From NCBI RefSeq assembly GCF_900128455.1, contig NZ_LT635783.1, forward strand, positions 3,276,546-3,340,545: a stretch of DNA of 64,000 nt. The letters are read 5' to 3'. Of this stretch, positions 52,341 through 61,284 are shown piece by piece. The notes under the pieces are model-generated. The model was not told the DNA's origin. It did no database searches and saw only the letters and a list, made by a program, of their open reading frames with translations. This DNA is from Bacteroides mediterraneensis. GTDB taxonomy: Bacteria; Bacteroidota; Bacteroidia; Bacteroidales; Bacteroidaceae. The position numbers were made by a program, and so were the translations under genes. How positions within the stretch are numbered: position 1 is the first letter of the stretch; each line of letters opens with the position of its first letter.

Positions 52341-54539
52341 ATGAAAAAACTTTTCGTACTTTTTTATGCGCTGCTGTGCCTGGTAAGTGTACAGGCACAA
52401 AAGGTAACCTTGCAAGATGTAGCCAACGGTACCTATCGCGCACAAAATATACAAGGATTAAAACCGACGCTGGATGGTGAACATTACACACAAATCAGCA
52501 AGGACCACAAACGAATCGTCAAATATTCTTTCAAAACAGGCAAGGAAGTGGCTACCATCTTCGATGTAACTACTGCCAGAAACCATACGCTCAAAAGTTT
52601 CGATGATTACATCATGTCGCCCGACGAAAGTCTGATATTGATACAAACAGAAACAAAACCGATTTACAGACGTTCCTTCACAGCCGTATATTACATTTAC
52701 AACGTGAGAAACCGTACGCTTGAACCGCTTTCAAACAACGGTCCGCAACAGGTGCCTCTCTTCTCACCCGACAGCCATCAGATTGCGTTTGTGCGTAACA
52801 ACAACATCTATCTGGTCAAACTACTTTTTGGCAACAGTGAATCGCAGGTAACCAAAGACGGAGAATACAACAAGGTGCTGAATGGTATTCCCGACTGGGT
52901 GTATGAAGAAGAATTCGGATTCAACCGTGCGTTTGATTTCAGTGCCGACAGCCGTATGATTGCCTATATTCGCTTCGACGAAAGCCAAGTACCCATGTTT
53001 TCTTTCCCTTGGTACAAAGGTATGGCACCCGAAAAGACAGAATATGCCACTTATCCTGGAAGCTATAACTACAAATATCCTAAAGCAGGAGTATCCAACT
53101 CCAAAGTCAGCGTCCATACATTTGACATCAAGAGTCATGTCACCCGCAAAATGGAACTGCCGGTAGACTCCGACGGCTATGTACCTCGTATCAAGTTTAC
53201 AGACGACCCCGAAAAACTGGCTATCATGACACTAAACCGTCATCAAAGCCGTTTCGACCTCTACATGGCCAACCCGCGGAGTGCCATCTGCAAAGTAGCC
53301 ATCCGCGATGAGGCCGAACAATACATCAAGGAACAGGCTTACTCTGACATCGCGTTTTATCCGGAACACATTATCCTGATGAGTGAACGAGACGGATACA
53401 ATCATCTTTACCTTTACACCATTGGCGGAAACCTGGTGAAACAAATCACCAAAGGGAATTTTGAGGTGAAGGAATTTTTAGGCTGGGACCAAAAGGCCAA
53501 TGTATTCTATTATACCAGCAACGAGGGCAGCCCATTGCGTACAGCCGTTTACAAGATTGACGGAAAAGGAAAGAAAACCAAACTGTCTACACGCACCGGA
53601 ACCAACAGTGCCCTGTTCAGCAAAAACCTGAACTATTACATTAATACATATTCCAGCGCACAGACTCCTACGCTTATCACCCTGAACAATAACAAGGGAC
53701 AGGAAATGAGCACCCTACTCGACAACAAGGAGCTGAAAGCAAAAATAGCCCAGCTGAACATGCCTGTAAAAGAATTCTTCACTTTCAAAACCAGTGAAGG
53801 AGTAGAATTGAACGGCTGGATGATGAAACCGGCTAATTTCAATCCTTCCAAGAAATATCCGGTAATCATGCATCAGTATAGCGGCCCGGGGGCACAGCAG
53901 GTACTCGACAAATGGGGTATCGGAAGCTTCAGCGACGGAGGCATGTTTGAAGCGGTGATGTGCGATAAAGGCTATATCATGGTATGCGTGGACGGACGGG
54001 GTACCGGAGGAAGAGGAGCAGCCTTCGAAAAGTGTACTTATCTTTCTATCGGTGTAAAAGAAGCCATCGACCAAGCCCAGGCAGCCAAATATCTTTCTAC
54101 GCTACCGTATATTGACGGAAGCCGCATCGGTATCTGGGGATGGAGCTATGGAGGATATAACACCCTGATGTCCATGAGTGAAGGCTCCGGAGCCTTCAAA
54201 GCCGGAGTAGCCATTGCTGCCCCGACCGATTGGCGATTCTATGATACGGTTTACACGGAACGCTTCATGCGTACTCCAAAAGAAAACGGAGATGGCTACC
54301 GCAGCTCTTCCGCCATCAACCGTGTGCACCAGCTGAAAGGCAAACTGCTGCTCGTTCATGGCAGTGCGGACGACAATGTACATTTCCAGAATTTCATGGA
54401 ATACAATGAAGCACTGATACAAGCGAACATTCAGTTTGAGACACAGATATACACCAACCGTAACCACAGCATTTTCGGAGGGAATACCCGCAATCACCTG
54501 ATGAACAGAGTGGCAAATTTCTTCCTGCAAAACTTATAA
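52341..54539 (+). CDS. Dipeptidyl peptidase IV (S9 family)
   Basis: 732 residues. Signal peptide MKKLFVLFYALLCLVSVQAQ. The beta-propeller domain covers about 50-470. It contains DWVYEEEFGFNRAFDFSADS, where the DWVYEEE motif with paired glutamates anchors the substrate N-terminus, as in DPP IV. Hydrolase domain: GWSYGGYNTLMSM (serine), VHGSADDNVHFQN (aspartate) and NHSIFGGNTRNHL (histidine). Removes X-Pro or X-Ala dipeptides in the periplasm. Follows the TonB-like gene by 24 bases; probably cotranscribed. Confidence 0.94.
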   Translation: MKKLFVLFYALLCLVSVQAQKVTLQDVANGTYRAQNIQGLKPTLDGEHYTQISKDHKRIVKYSFKTGKEVATIFDVTTARNHTLKSFDDYIMSPDESLILIQTETKPIYRRSFTAVYYIYNVRNRTLEPLSNNGPQQVPLFSPDSHQIAFVRNNNIYLVKLLFGNSESQVTKDGEYNKVLNGIPDWVYEEEFGFNRAFDFSADSRMIAYIRFDESQVPMFSFPWYKGMAPEKTEYATYPGSYNYKYPKAGVSNSKVSVHTFDIKSHVTRKMELPVDSDGYVPRIKFTDDPEKLAIMTLNRHQSRFDLYMANPRSAICKVAIRDEAEQYIKEQAYSDIAFYPEHIILMSERDGYNHLYLYTIGGNLVKQITKGNFEVKEFLGWDQKANVFYYTSNEGSPLRTAVYKIDGKGKKTKLSTRTGTNSALFSKNLNYYINTYSSAQTPTLITLNNNKGQEMSTLLDNKELKAKIAQLNMPVKEFFTFKTSEGVELNGWMMKPANFNPSKKYPVIMHQYSGPGAQQVLDKWGIGSFSDGGMFEAVMCDKGYIMVCVDGRGTGGRGAAFEKCTYLSIGVKEAIDQAQAAKYLSTLPYIDGSRIGIWGWSYGGYNTLMSMSEGSGAFKAGVAIAAPTDWRFYDTVYTERFMRTPKENGDGYRSSSAINRVHQLKGKLLLVHGSADDNVHFQNFMEYNEALIQANIQFETQIYTNRNHSIFGGNTRNHLMNRVANFFLQNL

Positions 54540-54551
54540 TGAACTCATCAT

Positions 54552-54600
54552 ACGGATGACACTGGAGAAAAGCCTTCCAGCGTCATCCGTTTTCTCTTTG
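54552..54600 (+). terminator. Terminator after the DPP IV gene
   Basis: ACGGATGACaCTGGA (54552-54566) pairs with TCCAGcGTCATCCGT (54576-54590), with one A-C mismatch. It is followed by TTTCTCTTTG. Confidence 0.75.
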
Positions 54601-54618
54601 TAATCTATCTTAACCACT

Positions 54619-55470
54619 ATGACACACATCAAAAAGCCCAAATGGCTGAAAATACAAATAGGCACCAATGCCCGTTACACAGAGACCAAACGTATCGTCG
54701 ATACCCATAAACTCCATACGATATGCAGCAGCGGGCGCTGTCCGAACTTAGGTGAATGTTGGGGAAAAGGTACCGCCACCTTCATGATTGGAGGAGCTAT
54801 CTGTACCCGCGCCTGCAAATTCTGTAATACCCTCACCGGAAAGCCTCTTCCGCTGGATCCGGACGAACCTAAACGGGTGGCGCAGTCCATCCAGCTCATG
54901 AAGCTCAACCATGCAGTCATCACTTCCGTAGACCGGGATGACCTGAAAGATTTGGGTGCCGCACACTGGGCTGCCACCCTCAAAGCGATTCGAGAGCTAT
55001 GCCCCACAACTACTATCGAAGCCCTGATTCCCGACTTCCAAGGACATGCAGACTTATTACAGCTGGTCATCGATACACGTCCGGATATATTGTCGCACAA
55101 CCTGGAAACAGTGAGACGCATCAGTCCGCTGGTACGCAGCGTTGCCAACTATGACACCAGCCTGAAGGTGATTCACCAGATTTCCGAAAACGGACTCAAA
55201 GCGAAATCTGGTATTATGGTCGGACTCGGAGAAACCCCGGAAGAGGTAGAAGAAACCATGGACGATTTACTGCAAAACGGCTGTCGTATCCTGACCATCG
55301 GACAATACCTGCAACCTTCGGCCAGACATTATCCCGTGGCTGAATACATTCACCCTAATCAATTTCAAAAGTATAAGGAAATCGGTGAAGCGAAAGGATT
55401 TGAGATAGTGGAAAGCGGACCATTGGTACGGTCTTCCTATCATGCTGAAAAACATCTGCGGAAAGAATGA
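54619..55470 (+). CDS. lipA: Lipoyl synthase
   Basis: 283 residues. Auxiliary cluster motif CSSGRCPNLGEC (CxxxxCxxxxxC), then GGAICTRACKFCNT with the radical SAM CxxxCxxC. VITSVDRDDLKDLGAAHWA and LSHNLETVRRI are family signatures, and the C-terminal serine of VRSSYHAEKH is kept. It inserts two sulfurs into protein-bound octanoate. Full length for bacterial LipA. Confidence 0.96.
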   Translation: MTHIKKPKWLKIQIGTNARYTETKRIVDTHKLHTICSSGRCPNLGECWGKGTATFMIGGAICTRACKFCNTLTGKPLPLDPDEPKRVAQSIQLMKLNHAVITSVDRDDLKDLGAAHWAATLKAIRELCPTTTIEALIPDFQGHADLLQLVIDTRPDILSHNLETVRRISPLVRSVANYDTSLKVIHQISENGLKAKSGIMVGLGETPEEVEETMDDLLQNGCRILTIGQYLQPSARHYPVAEYIHPNQFQKYKEIGEAKGFEIVESGPLVRSSYHAEKHLRKE

Positions 55471-55521
55471 ACAATTTACTTTTTTCGATTGTTCAAAATT
55501 TACAACAGGTGCTCTTCTATT

Positions 55522-56511
55522 ATGAATCTATTGCTTAAATACAAAGACAAAATCGTATCATTCGGACTACTTCCTATCATCATCACGTTGATAGGTATTC
55601 ATCTTTTCCCTACCACAACCATGCTGGGTATTGGGCTTGGCATCAGCATTATCGGGGTATTATATGATGTGTTACGACTGAAAGGACTCAATTTCTTCCT
55701 TCTGCAAGGTACAATTGGTATCGGCATCTGTTTCCTCTTAAGGCTGTTTACGGGATATGAATACATTCCTCACAACAGCCTGACTCCTACGCTTGAATTC
55801 ATGCTGTTGGTATGTGCATTCATTCATATCACCGCCCCAGAGTTATACCGGAACTTCCTGAAGAAGTTTCATCTTAATTTCACTTCTTCCTACTTACTGG
55901 AGGCCAAACTAATCGTCATACTCTCCAGTATCCATTTGATTATCTTGTTTGTACTGCGCAACAAACTGACTCCTTTTTCACCAGAAAATAATTTTGGGGC
56001 TATTTACCTGATTCCGACGCTCATTTATCTACTTTGCCTAATCATCAACATTGTAGGCATACAAATCGCAGCCAAGCAATCTCCACAAGAACAACATATT
56101 ATACGCATCATTCCCATCTGCAACGGGAAAATCTATCTCACTCCGCATGCAAAAGATACAACAACCTGGGATGCTCCCATCAAATCGTTGTTTGAAGGAC
56201 CTCTACGAAAAAGCCAGCAACATGCAAAGCACATCGTGCTAAGGAATCAGATTTCAACAAAGAAAATATCTTTTTCCCTAAAGAAGATTCACCCCCGACT
56301 GATTCTCAGCTATCGGTTGCAAGGCCTCCTTCCTGCATTTGTACAATTATACATACTCCCTGTAAGCCAGGAAAATGAACTGTCACTTCCTGGAGGACAG
56401 TTCTTTGCATGTGAAGACATCAAAAAGAATCCGGACAGATTCAGCCACGAACTGATGATTGAATGTGAACGCCTGCAGCTAGTGGCACAGGTATGGAAAG
56501 AATTCAAATAA
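55522..56511 (+). CDS. Multi-pass membrane protein of unknown function
   Basis: 329 residues from ATG at 55522; a TTG at 55489 is less likely. About six membrane helices in the first 190 residues (VSFGLLPIIITLIGIHLF, FLLQGTIGIGICFLLRLF, IYLIPTLIYLLCLIINIVG, among others). The C-terminal soluble part (about 205-329) has TPHAKDTTTWDAPIKS, QHAKHIVLRNQI and LPGGQFFACEDI, which contains an LPGGxxxxxE-like start as in Nudix-type tails. No known family recognised. It follows lipA by 51 bases and converges with the RsmI-like gene. Confidence 0.72.
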   Translation: MNLLLKYKDKIVSFGLLPIIITLIGIHLFPTTTMLGIGLGISIIGVLYDVLRLKGLNFFLLQGTIGIGICFLLRLFTGYEYIPHNSLTPTLEFMLLVCAFIHITAPELYRNFLKKFHLNFTSSYLLEAKLIVILSSIHLIILFVLRNKLTPFSPENNFGAIYLIPTLIYLLCLIINIVGIQIAAKQSPQEQHIIRIIPICNGKIYLTPHAKDTTTWDAPIKSLFEGPLRKSQQHAKHIVLRNQISTKKISFSLKKIHPRLILSYRLQGLLPAFVQLYILPVSQENELSLPGGQFFACEDIKKNPDRFSHELMIECERLQLVAQVWKEFK

Positions 56512-56521
56512 AAAGAAGAGC

Positions 56522-57226
56522 CTACTTATAAATTAAAAAGATACAAGGTATTTTACTTAAATCCGGTAAATGCCCTTTCCATTCCTTTACCGTTTTAGTC
56601 TTGATAAACTCTCCTTCACATGTGATATTGGCCGCAATGCACAATTTCGTCTGCGGACGACAGGTTTTCAGAATCTCTTCCAACATTTTATGGTTGCGGT
56701 AAGGCGTCTCAATAAACAGCTGGGTCTGGTTCTCGGAATACACTCGGGTCTCCAGCTCCTTCAACCTGCGGGTACGGTCGGCCGGCTCAATGGGTAAATA
56801 ACCATGAAAAGCAAAACTCTGCCCATTGAATCCAGACCCCATGACAGAGAGAATGATGGAAGAAGGTCCTACCAAAGGTACCACCTTCAGGTTCCGGCGC
56901 TGGGCGATAGCAACCACATCTGCTCCCGGATCGGCCACTGCCGGGCATCCGGCTTCAGATATTACTCCCATCGAATTCCCATTCATCAACGGAGACAGAT
57001 AACCGGCAATATCCTCCGGAGAAGTATGCTTGTTCAAGGGATAAAAAGTAAGTTCATCAATATTAATGGCACCGTCCACTTTTTTCAAGAAACGACGTGC
57101 CGAACGAACATCCTCTACAATAAAATGCTTGATTCCTACAATAATCTCCCGGTTATAAGAGGGCAGCACTTTTTCTATAGCCGTATCCCCCAAAGTGACA
57201 GGCAACAAATACAACGCAACTTCCAT
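56522..57226 (-). CDS. RsmI-like SAM-dependent methyltransferase
   Basis: 234 residues of the tetrapyrrole methylase fold. LYLLPVTLGDT opens it, in place of the LYVVATPIGN of RsmI. NKHTSPEDIAGYL and GVISEAGCPAVADPGADVVAIAQ are strong family motifs; VPLVGPSSIILSVMGSGFNGQSFAFHGYLP follows. The substrate of RsmI is 2'-O of C1402 in 16S rRNA, but this shorter variant is a Bacteroidetes paralogue and may act elsewhere. Third gene of the fabI-gldB run. Confidence 0.82.
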   Translation of the reverse strand: MEVALYLLPVTLGDTAIEKVLPSYNREIIVGIKHFIVEDVRSARRFLKKVDGAINIDELTFYPLNKHTSPEDIAGYLSPLMNGNSMGVISEAGCPAVADPGADVVAIAQRRNLKVVPLVGPSSIILSVMGSGFNGQSFAFHGYLPIEPADRTRRLKELETRVYSENQTQLFIETPYRNHKMLEEILKTCRPQTKLCIAANITCEGEFIKTKTVKEWKGHLPDLSKIPCIFLIYK

Positions 57227-57245
57227 AAGGAACTTTTCAAATCAA

Positions 57246-58238
57246 TTAGTTGAATTCTTTCATGATACTGGAACAATCCGTAGATTCCAGCAAATTTTTT
57301 ATACCAATTTCCGGACGACGCTTCATATATTTCTCGACCATTTGCATACCCAGCCATATCCCCAAGAACGGAGGAGTTTTCTCTCCTTTGAACAGCAGAC
57401 GGCTATCAGAAGATATATAAGACCGAATTACCATGGGATCGGTAGCGGCAGCATAGTGATTCCGCTCAATTTCCTTCCACAGTTCATTTTCATGCTCTTC
57501 ACACCAGTCCACCTCTTCCGAAGAATATCCCAAGGCTATCCTGCCATCTCCGTCTCCGTCCAAGATGGTCTCCACAATCCATGCAATCTTTCCTCGATAT
57601 AACAATATGTCCATCAACGAACGATGCCCTTCCATCCAAGGAAAAGGATACTGCCCCAGCAGATAAAAGGTAAAGCAATCGGGTACAATGTATTCTGGCG
57701 ACATCGAACGGCGCTGATTGGCATAATAATATCTTTTATAAAGCGGAAACTCTGCACCCATATATTTATCAAGACTGATTCCCAGTACGCTGTCACCCAC
57801 CACTACCGACTGGTTTAACGCGGAAATCTGTGTATAAATCCTCGGTACGGGCAAGTCCGGAATTTCCCGTTTCAAATGCTTGAACCCTAGAGCCAGTTTC
57901 TTTTCAAACCGATCCATGTTCTTAAAGTTCGCCTCCACATCTTCCATCAAATGTACCAAAATGGTATCAGAGAAATACGCACAGAGACGCTCATTAATAT
58001 CAGGCATATTCACCGCTCCCAAATCCAATACATCTTCCACCAGCAGACGGGTTTCCTGGGCGAATTCCGTATTCATCCGCTGCAAAGAGAAAAAACTGTT
58101 CTGCACAGTAGCCTCATACTGAAGCCGGTCATATCGGGCTATTTTTATTCCTGTAAACGAAAAATCGTCTCTCCGCTCATCGGAATGACAAGCAGAAAAG
58201 ACGATTATACTCAGTAATATAAAAATAAACCGATACAT
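57246..58238 (-). CDS. gldB: GldB-type lipoprotein
   Basis: 330 residues. Lipoprotein signal MYRFIFILLSIIVFSAC, lipid cysteine at 17. It shares with GldB the FTGIKIARYDRLQYEAT start, SVVVGDSVLGISLDKYMGAEFPLYK, and the metalloprotease-like region YRGKIAWIVETILDGDGD. GldB was found as a gliding motility protein, but it is conserved in non-gliding Bacteroides, where its role is unknown. Six bases after fabI; probably one operon. Confidence 0.82.
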   Translation of the reverse strand: MYRFIFILLSIIVFSACHSDERRDDFSFTGIKIARYDRLQYEATVQNSFFSLQRMNTEFAQETRLLVEDVLDLGAVNMPDINERLCAYFSDTILVHLMEDVEANFKNMDRFEKKLALGFKHLKREIPDLPVPRIYTQISALNQSVVVGDSVLGISLDKYMGAEFPLYKRYYYANQRRSMSPEYIVPDCFTFYLLGQYPFPWMEGHRSLMDILLYRGKIAWIVETILDGDGDGRIALGYSSEEVDWCEEHENELWKEIERNHYAAATDPMVIRSYISSDSRLLFKGEKTPPFLGIWLGMQMVEKYMKRRPEIGIKNLLESTDCSSIMKEFN

Positions 58239-58244
58239 TAACGA

Positions 58245-59102
58245 TTATCCGTAAATGATATGACCATTGGCATCTTTATATTCATCCAATCCTTTTTCGT
58301 AAGTAGCCATGGCTCTCAAGCTCATTCCGACACTAGAGAAACCTCCGTCGTGGAACAGATTCTGCATCGTTACCTTACGAGTCAGATCAGAGAACATCAC
58401 AATACAGTAATCCGCACATTCATCAGCCGAAGCATTACCCAGCGGAGACATACGGTTGGCAAAGTCAAACAGCTTGTCCATACCTTTCACACCCGAACCG
58501 GCAGTAGTCATAGTCGGTGACTGAGAAATCGTATTGATACGCACATGGTGTTCACGACCGTAAATATAACCAAAGCTACGTGCAATGGATTCCAACAAAG
58601 CCTTGGCATCCGCCATGTCATTGTAGCCATAGAATGTACGCTGTGCAGCTACATAACTCAGGGCCAAAATAGAACCATATTCATTGATGGCATCCAGCTT
58701 CTTGGCCGACTGAATCATTTTATGGAATGATACGGCAGATATATCCAATGTTTTTGCCAGCATGTCATAGTCCAAGTCATCGTATGTACGTTTCTTGCGA
58801 ACATTTGGAGACATACCTATTGAATGAAGCACAAAGTCAATCTTGCCGCCCAATACTTCCATTGAACGCTTGAATACATTTTCCAAATCTTCTACGCAGG
58901 TGGCATCAGCGGGAATCACTTCACAGTTCAACTTTTCCGCCAAGGCAGATACCTGCCCCATACGTACTGCTACAGGGGTATTAGACAACGTGATGATAGC
59001 ACCTTCTTCTACAGCCTTTTCTGCCACTTTCCATGCGATGGACTGCTCATTCAGGGCACCAAAAATAATACCTCGTTTTCCTTTCAGCAAATTATAACTC
59101 AT
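58245..59102 (-). CDS. fabI: Enoyl-ACP reductase
   Basis: 285 residues from ATG at 59102 (MSYNLLKGKRG). A start at 59138 would lie upstream of the -7 box. Short-chain dehydrogenase fold of the FabI type: KRGIIFGALNEQSIAWKVAEKAVEEG, then FVLHSIGMSPN. The catalytic pair is in YGYNDMADAKA (YxxxxxxK type). ISQSPTMTTAGSGVKGM covers the substrate loop. It reduces enoyl-ACP in the last step of each fatty acid elongation round, using NADH or NADPH. Confidence 0.94.
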   Translation of the reverse strand: MSYNLLKGKRGIIFGALNEQSIAWKVAEKAVEEGAIITLSNTPVAVRMGQVSALAEKLNCEVIPADATCVEDLENVFKRSMEVLGGKIDFVLHSIGMSPNVRKKRTYDDLDYDMLAKTLDISAVSFHKMIQSAKKLDAINEYGSILALSYVAAQRTFYGYNDMADAKALLESIARSFGYIYGREHHVRINTISQSPTMTTAGSGVKGMDKLFDFANRMSPLGNASADECADYCIVMFSDLTRKVTMQNLFHDGGFSSVGMSLRAMATYEKGLDEYKDANGHIIYG

Positions 59103-59127
59103 ATTGTTTTCAATTATAAATTCGGGG

Positions 59128-59135
59128 CAAAGATA
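59128..59135 (-). promoter_or_regulatory. -7 box for fabI-gldB-rsmI-like operon
   Basis: The minus strand reads TATCTTTG, 25 bases before the ATG at 59102. Confidence 0.55.
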
Positions 59136-59368
59136 CAAACTTTATTTACATTATTTACATTTATCTCTTCAAATTATCAAATCAGACACTGATATGCCCC
59201 ATTTTTTCACGGATAAAATCAAAAAAATGCAAGCCTATATTCCACAGAATGATTATTTTTGCATCTTGAATAAAAAAGGTTTTTCATAATATTATTTAGG
59301 TTAGAATTAGGTTTATTATTCTCCGGCATGCCCTCTGCGAAGACCGCATGTTCAGGAGGATAATAGAA

Positions 59369-59411
59369 AAAAACAGCCTTGGCAAGTAGAATTCCCGCCA
59401 AGGCTGTTTTT
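59369..59411. terminator. Bidirectional terminator after the ROK kinase gene
   Basis: AAAAACAGCCTTGGC (59369-59383) pairs perfectly with GCCAAGGCTGTTTTT (59397-59411). It lies 19 bases beyond the kinase stop (- strand). Confidence 0.88.
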
Positions 59412-59430
59412 CTAAATTTATAATTACGGA

Positions 59431-60405
59431 TTAATTATCCTTTACTTCCCATCCCAATGCACTCGCGCCTAATACAGCCGCATCCGCATCTTTCAATTGA
59501 GAAAGCAACAACTTAGTCTTTCCCGCATAAATCTTCAATACATTTTCATCAATTGCCTTCTGAATCGGTTTCATGATGTAATCGCCCGATTTAGCCAAGC
59601 CACCGAACAGGATAATGGCTTCCGGACTGGAGAATGCGATAAAGTTAGCCAACGCCTCTCCCAAGATACGTCCCGTATATTCAAAGATATCCTGTGCCAG
59701 CTTGTCGCCTTTCACTGCAGCATCATATACATCCTTCGACTGGATTTCATCCGCAGGCACATTGCGCAACAAACTCGGTTCCGTACGCTGTACCAGGAAT
59801 TCGCGGGCTGTACGGGCTACTCCGGTAGCTGAACAATATGTTTCCAGACAACCTTTACGTCCGCAACCGCACGGACGACCGTTACGGTCTACAATCACGT
59901 GTCCAAGTTCACCGGCAAAGCCATCATGGCCATAAACCAGCTGTCCGTTGACTACGATACCACTTCCTACGCCGGTACCCAAGGTAATCATGATAAAATC
60001 TTTCATACCGCGAGCTGCACCATACGTCATTTCCCCGATAGCAGCCGCATTGGCATCGTTTGTCAACGCAGTGGGGATACCCAGCTGTTCCTCAAACATG
60101 GAAGCCAACGGAATAATGCCTTTCCACGGCAGGTTCGGAGCAAATTCAATGGTTCCACTGTAATAGTTACCATTCGGCGCACCGACTCCCATACCTTTTA
60201 TCTTTTCAGCTCCACCAAACTGAGAAAGCAACGGAAGGAGCTTTTTACATACTGCATCGACGTAATCTTCGATATTTTCATATTGCTGAGTTTTGACAGA
60301 ATCAGATGCCAACACGTTACCACGCGAGTCTACCACACCAAAAACGGTGTTCGTTCCGCCAATATCCATACCTACCACATAAGGTTTTTCCATGTTTATT
60401 GCCAT
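59431..60405 (-). CDS. ROK family glucokinase-like sugar kinase
   Basis: 324 residues. Phosphate-1 motif VVGMDIGGTNTVFGVVD. TLGTGVGSGIVVNGQLVYG and ELGHVIVDRNGRPCGCGRKGCLETY carry the catalytic aspartate region, the zinc ligands (one His, three Cys) and the ROK signature; FIAFSSPEAIILFGG is the adenosine motif. It phosphorylates glucose or a similar hexose. MAINMEK gives two possible starts four codons apart. Single gene with its own promoter and terminator. Confidence 0.88.
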   Translation of the reverse strand: MAINMEKPYVVGMDIGGTNTVFGVVDSRGNVLASDSVKTQQYENIEDYVDAVCKKLLPLLSQFGGAEKIKGMGVGAPNGNYYSGTIEFAPNLPWKGIIPLASMFEEQLGIPTALTNDANAAAIGEMTYGAARGMKDFIMITLGTGVGSGIVVNGQLVYGHDGFAGELGHVIVDRNGRPCGCGRKGCLETYCSATGVARTAREFLVQRTEPSLLRNVPADEIQSKDVYDAAVKGDKLAQDIFEYTGRILGEALANFIAFSSPEAIILFGGLAKSGDYIMKPIQKAIDENVLKIYAGKTKLLLSQLKDADAAVLGASALGWEVKDN

Positions 60406-60439
60406 GACATTTCTCTATTTAGGGTTAATTATCTACGGA

Positions 60440-60447
60440 CAAAAGTA
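60440..60447 (-). promoter_or_regulatory. -7 box for the ROK kinase gene
   Basis: The minus strand reads TACTTTTG, 34 bases before the ATG at 60405. Confidence 0.5.
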
Positions 60448-60509
60448 AATAATCAGTAAAAACAGAACAAATTTTTCACCCACTATTTTTAGAAACGTAT
60501 CACTTTTTC

Positions 60510-60517
60510 TACTTTTG
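60510..60517 (+). promoter_or_regulatory. -7 box for the MacB-type exporter operon
   Basis: TACTTTTG, 35 bases before the ATG at 60553. Divergent from the ROK kinase promoter. Confidence 0.5.
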
Positions 60518-60552
60518 CGAAGTACGATTAAAAATCAATTAACACAAACCAA

Positions 60553-61272
60553 ATGATACTTTTAAAAAACATTCACAAAACCTACAACAACGGCACTCCC
60601 CTTCATGTACTCAAAGGTATCGACCTGCACATCGACAAAGGAGAATTCGTCTCCATCATGGGTGCCTCCGGTTCCGGAAAATCCACCTTGTTGAATATTC
60701 TCGGGATATTGGACAATTACGATTCTGGTGAATATTACCTGAACAATGTACTCATCAAAGACCTCAGTGAAACCAAGGCTGCTGAATACCGCAACCGGAT
60801 GATCGGCTTTATCTTCCAGTCGTTCAACCTTATTTCGTTCAAGGACGCCATGGAAAATGTAGCGCTTCCCCTCTTCTATCAAGGTGTCAGCCGGAAGAAG
60901 CGAAATCTACTGGCTATGGAATACTTGGACAAACTGGGACTGAAAGAATGGGCTCATCACCTCCCCAACGAAATGTCGGGAGGTCAAAAGCAACGAGTGG
61001 CCATCGCAAGGGCGCTGATATCAAAACCGGAAATCATTCTGGCCGATGAACCGACAGGAGCCTTGGACAGCAAGACTTCGGTAGAGGTAATGAACATCTT
61101 GAAGGAACTGCACGACCGGGACGGGCTGACCATCGTCGTAGTCACCCACGAAAGCGGAGTGGCCAATCAGACCAATAAAATCATCCATATCAAAGACGGA
61201 CTGATAGAACGCATAGAAGACAATATCGACCACCATGCCTCTCCGTTCGGACAAAACGGATTCATGAAATAA
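60553..61272 (+). CDS. ABC transporter ATPase, MacB/LolD type
   Basis: 239 residues. Walker A GASGSGKST near 40, Q-loop IFQSFNLISF, signature MSGGQKQRVAIARAL, Walker B IILADEPTGALD, H-loop VVVTHE. The sequence before Walker A (HVLKGIDLHIDKGEFVSIMG) is typical of the LolD/MacB/FtsE group. It powers the two FtsX-type permeases that follow after 12 and then two bases. Confidence 0.95.
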   Translation: MILLKNIHKTYNNGTPLHVLKGIDLHIDKGEFVSIMGASGSGKSTLLNILGILDNYDSGEYYLNNVLIKDLSETKAAEYRNRMIGFIFQSFNLISFKDAMENVALPLFYQGVSRKKRNLLAMEYLDKLGLKEWAHHLPNEMSGGQKQRVAIARALISKPEIILADEPTGALDSKTSVEVMNILKELHDRDGLTIVVVTHESGVANQTNKIIHIKDGLIERIEDNIDHHASPFGQNGFMK

Positions 61273-61284
61273 AATTCCACCGCC

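Noticed and set aside
59219-59401. 60-codon frame between fabI and the ROK kinase gene.
   Set aside because: Overlaps a strong bidirectional terminator and has no motif.
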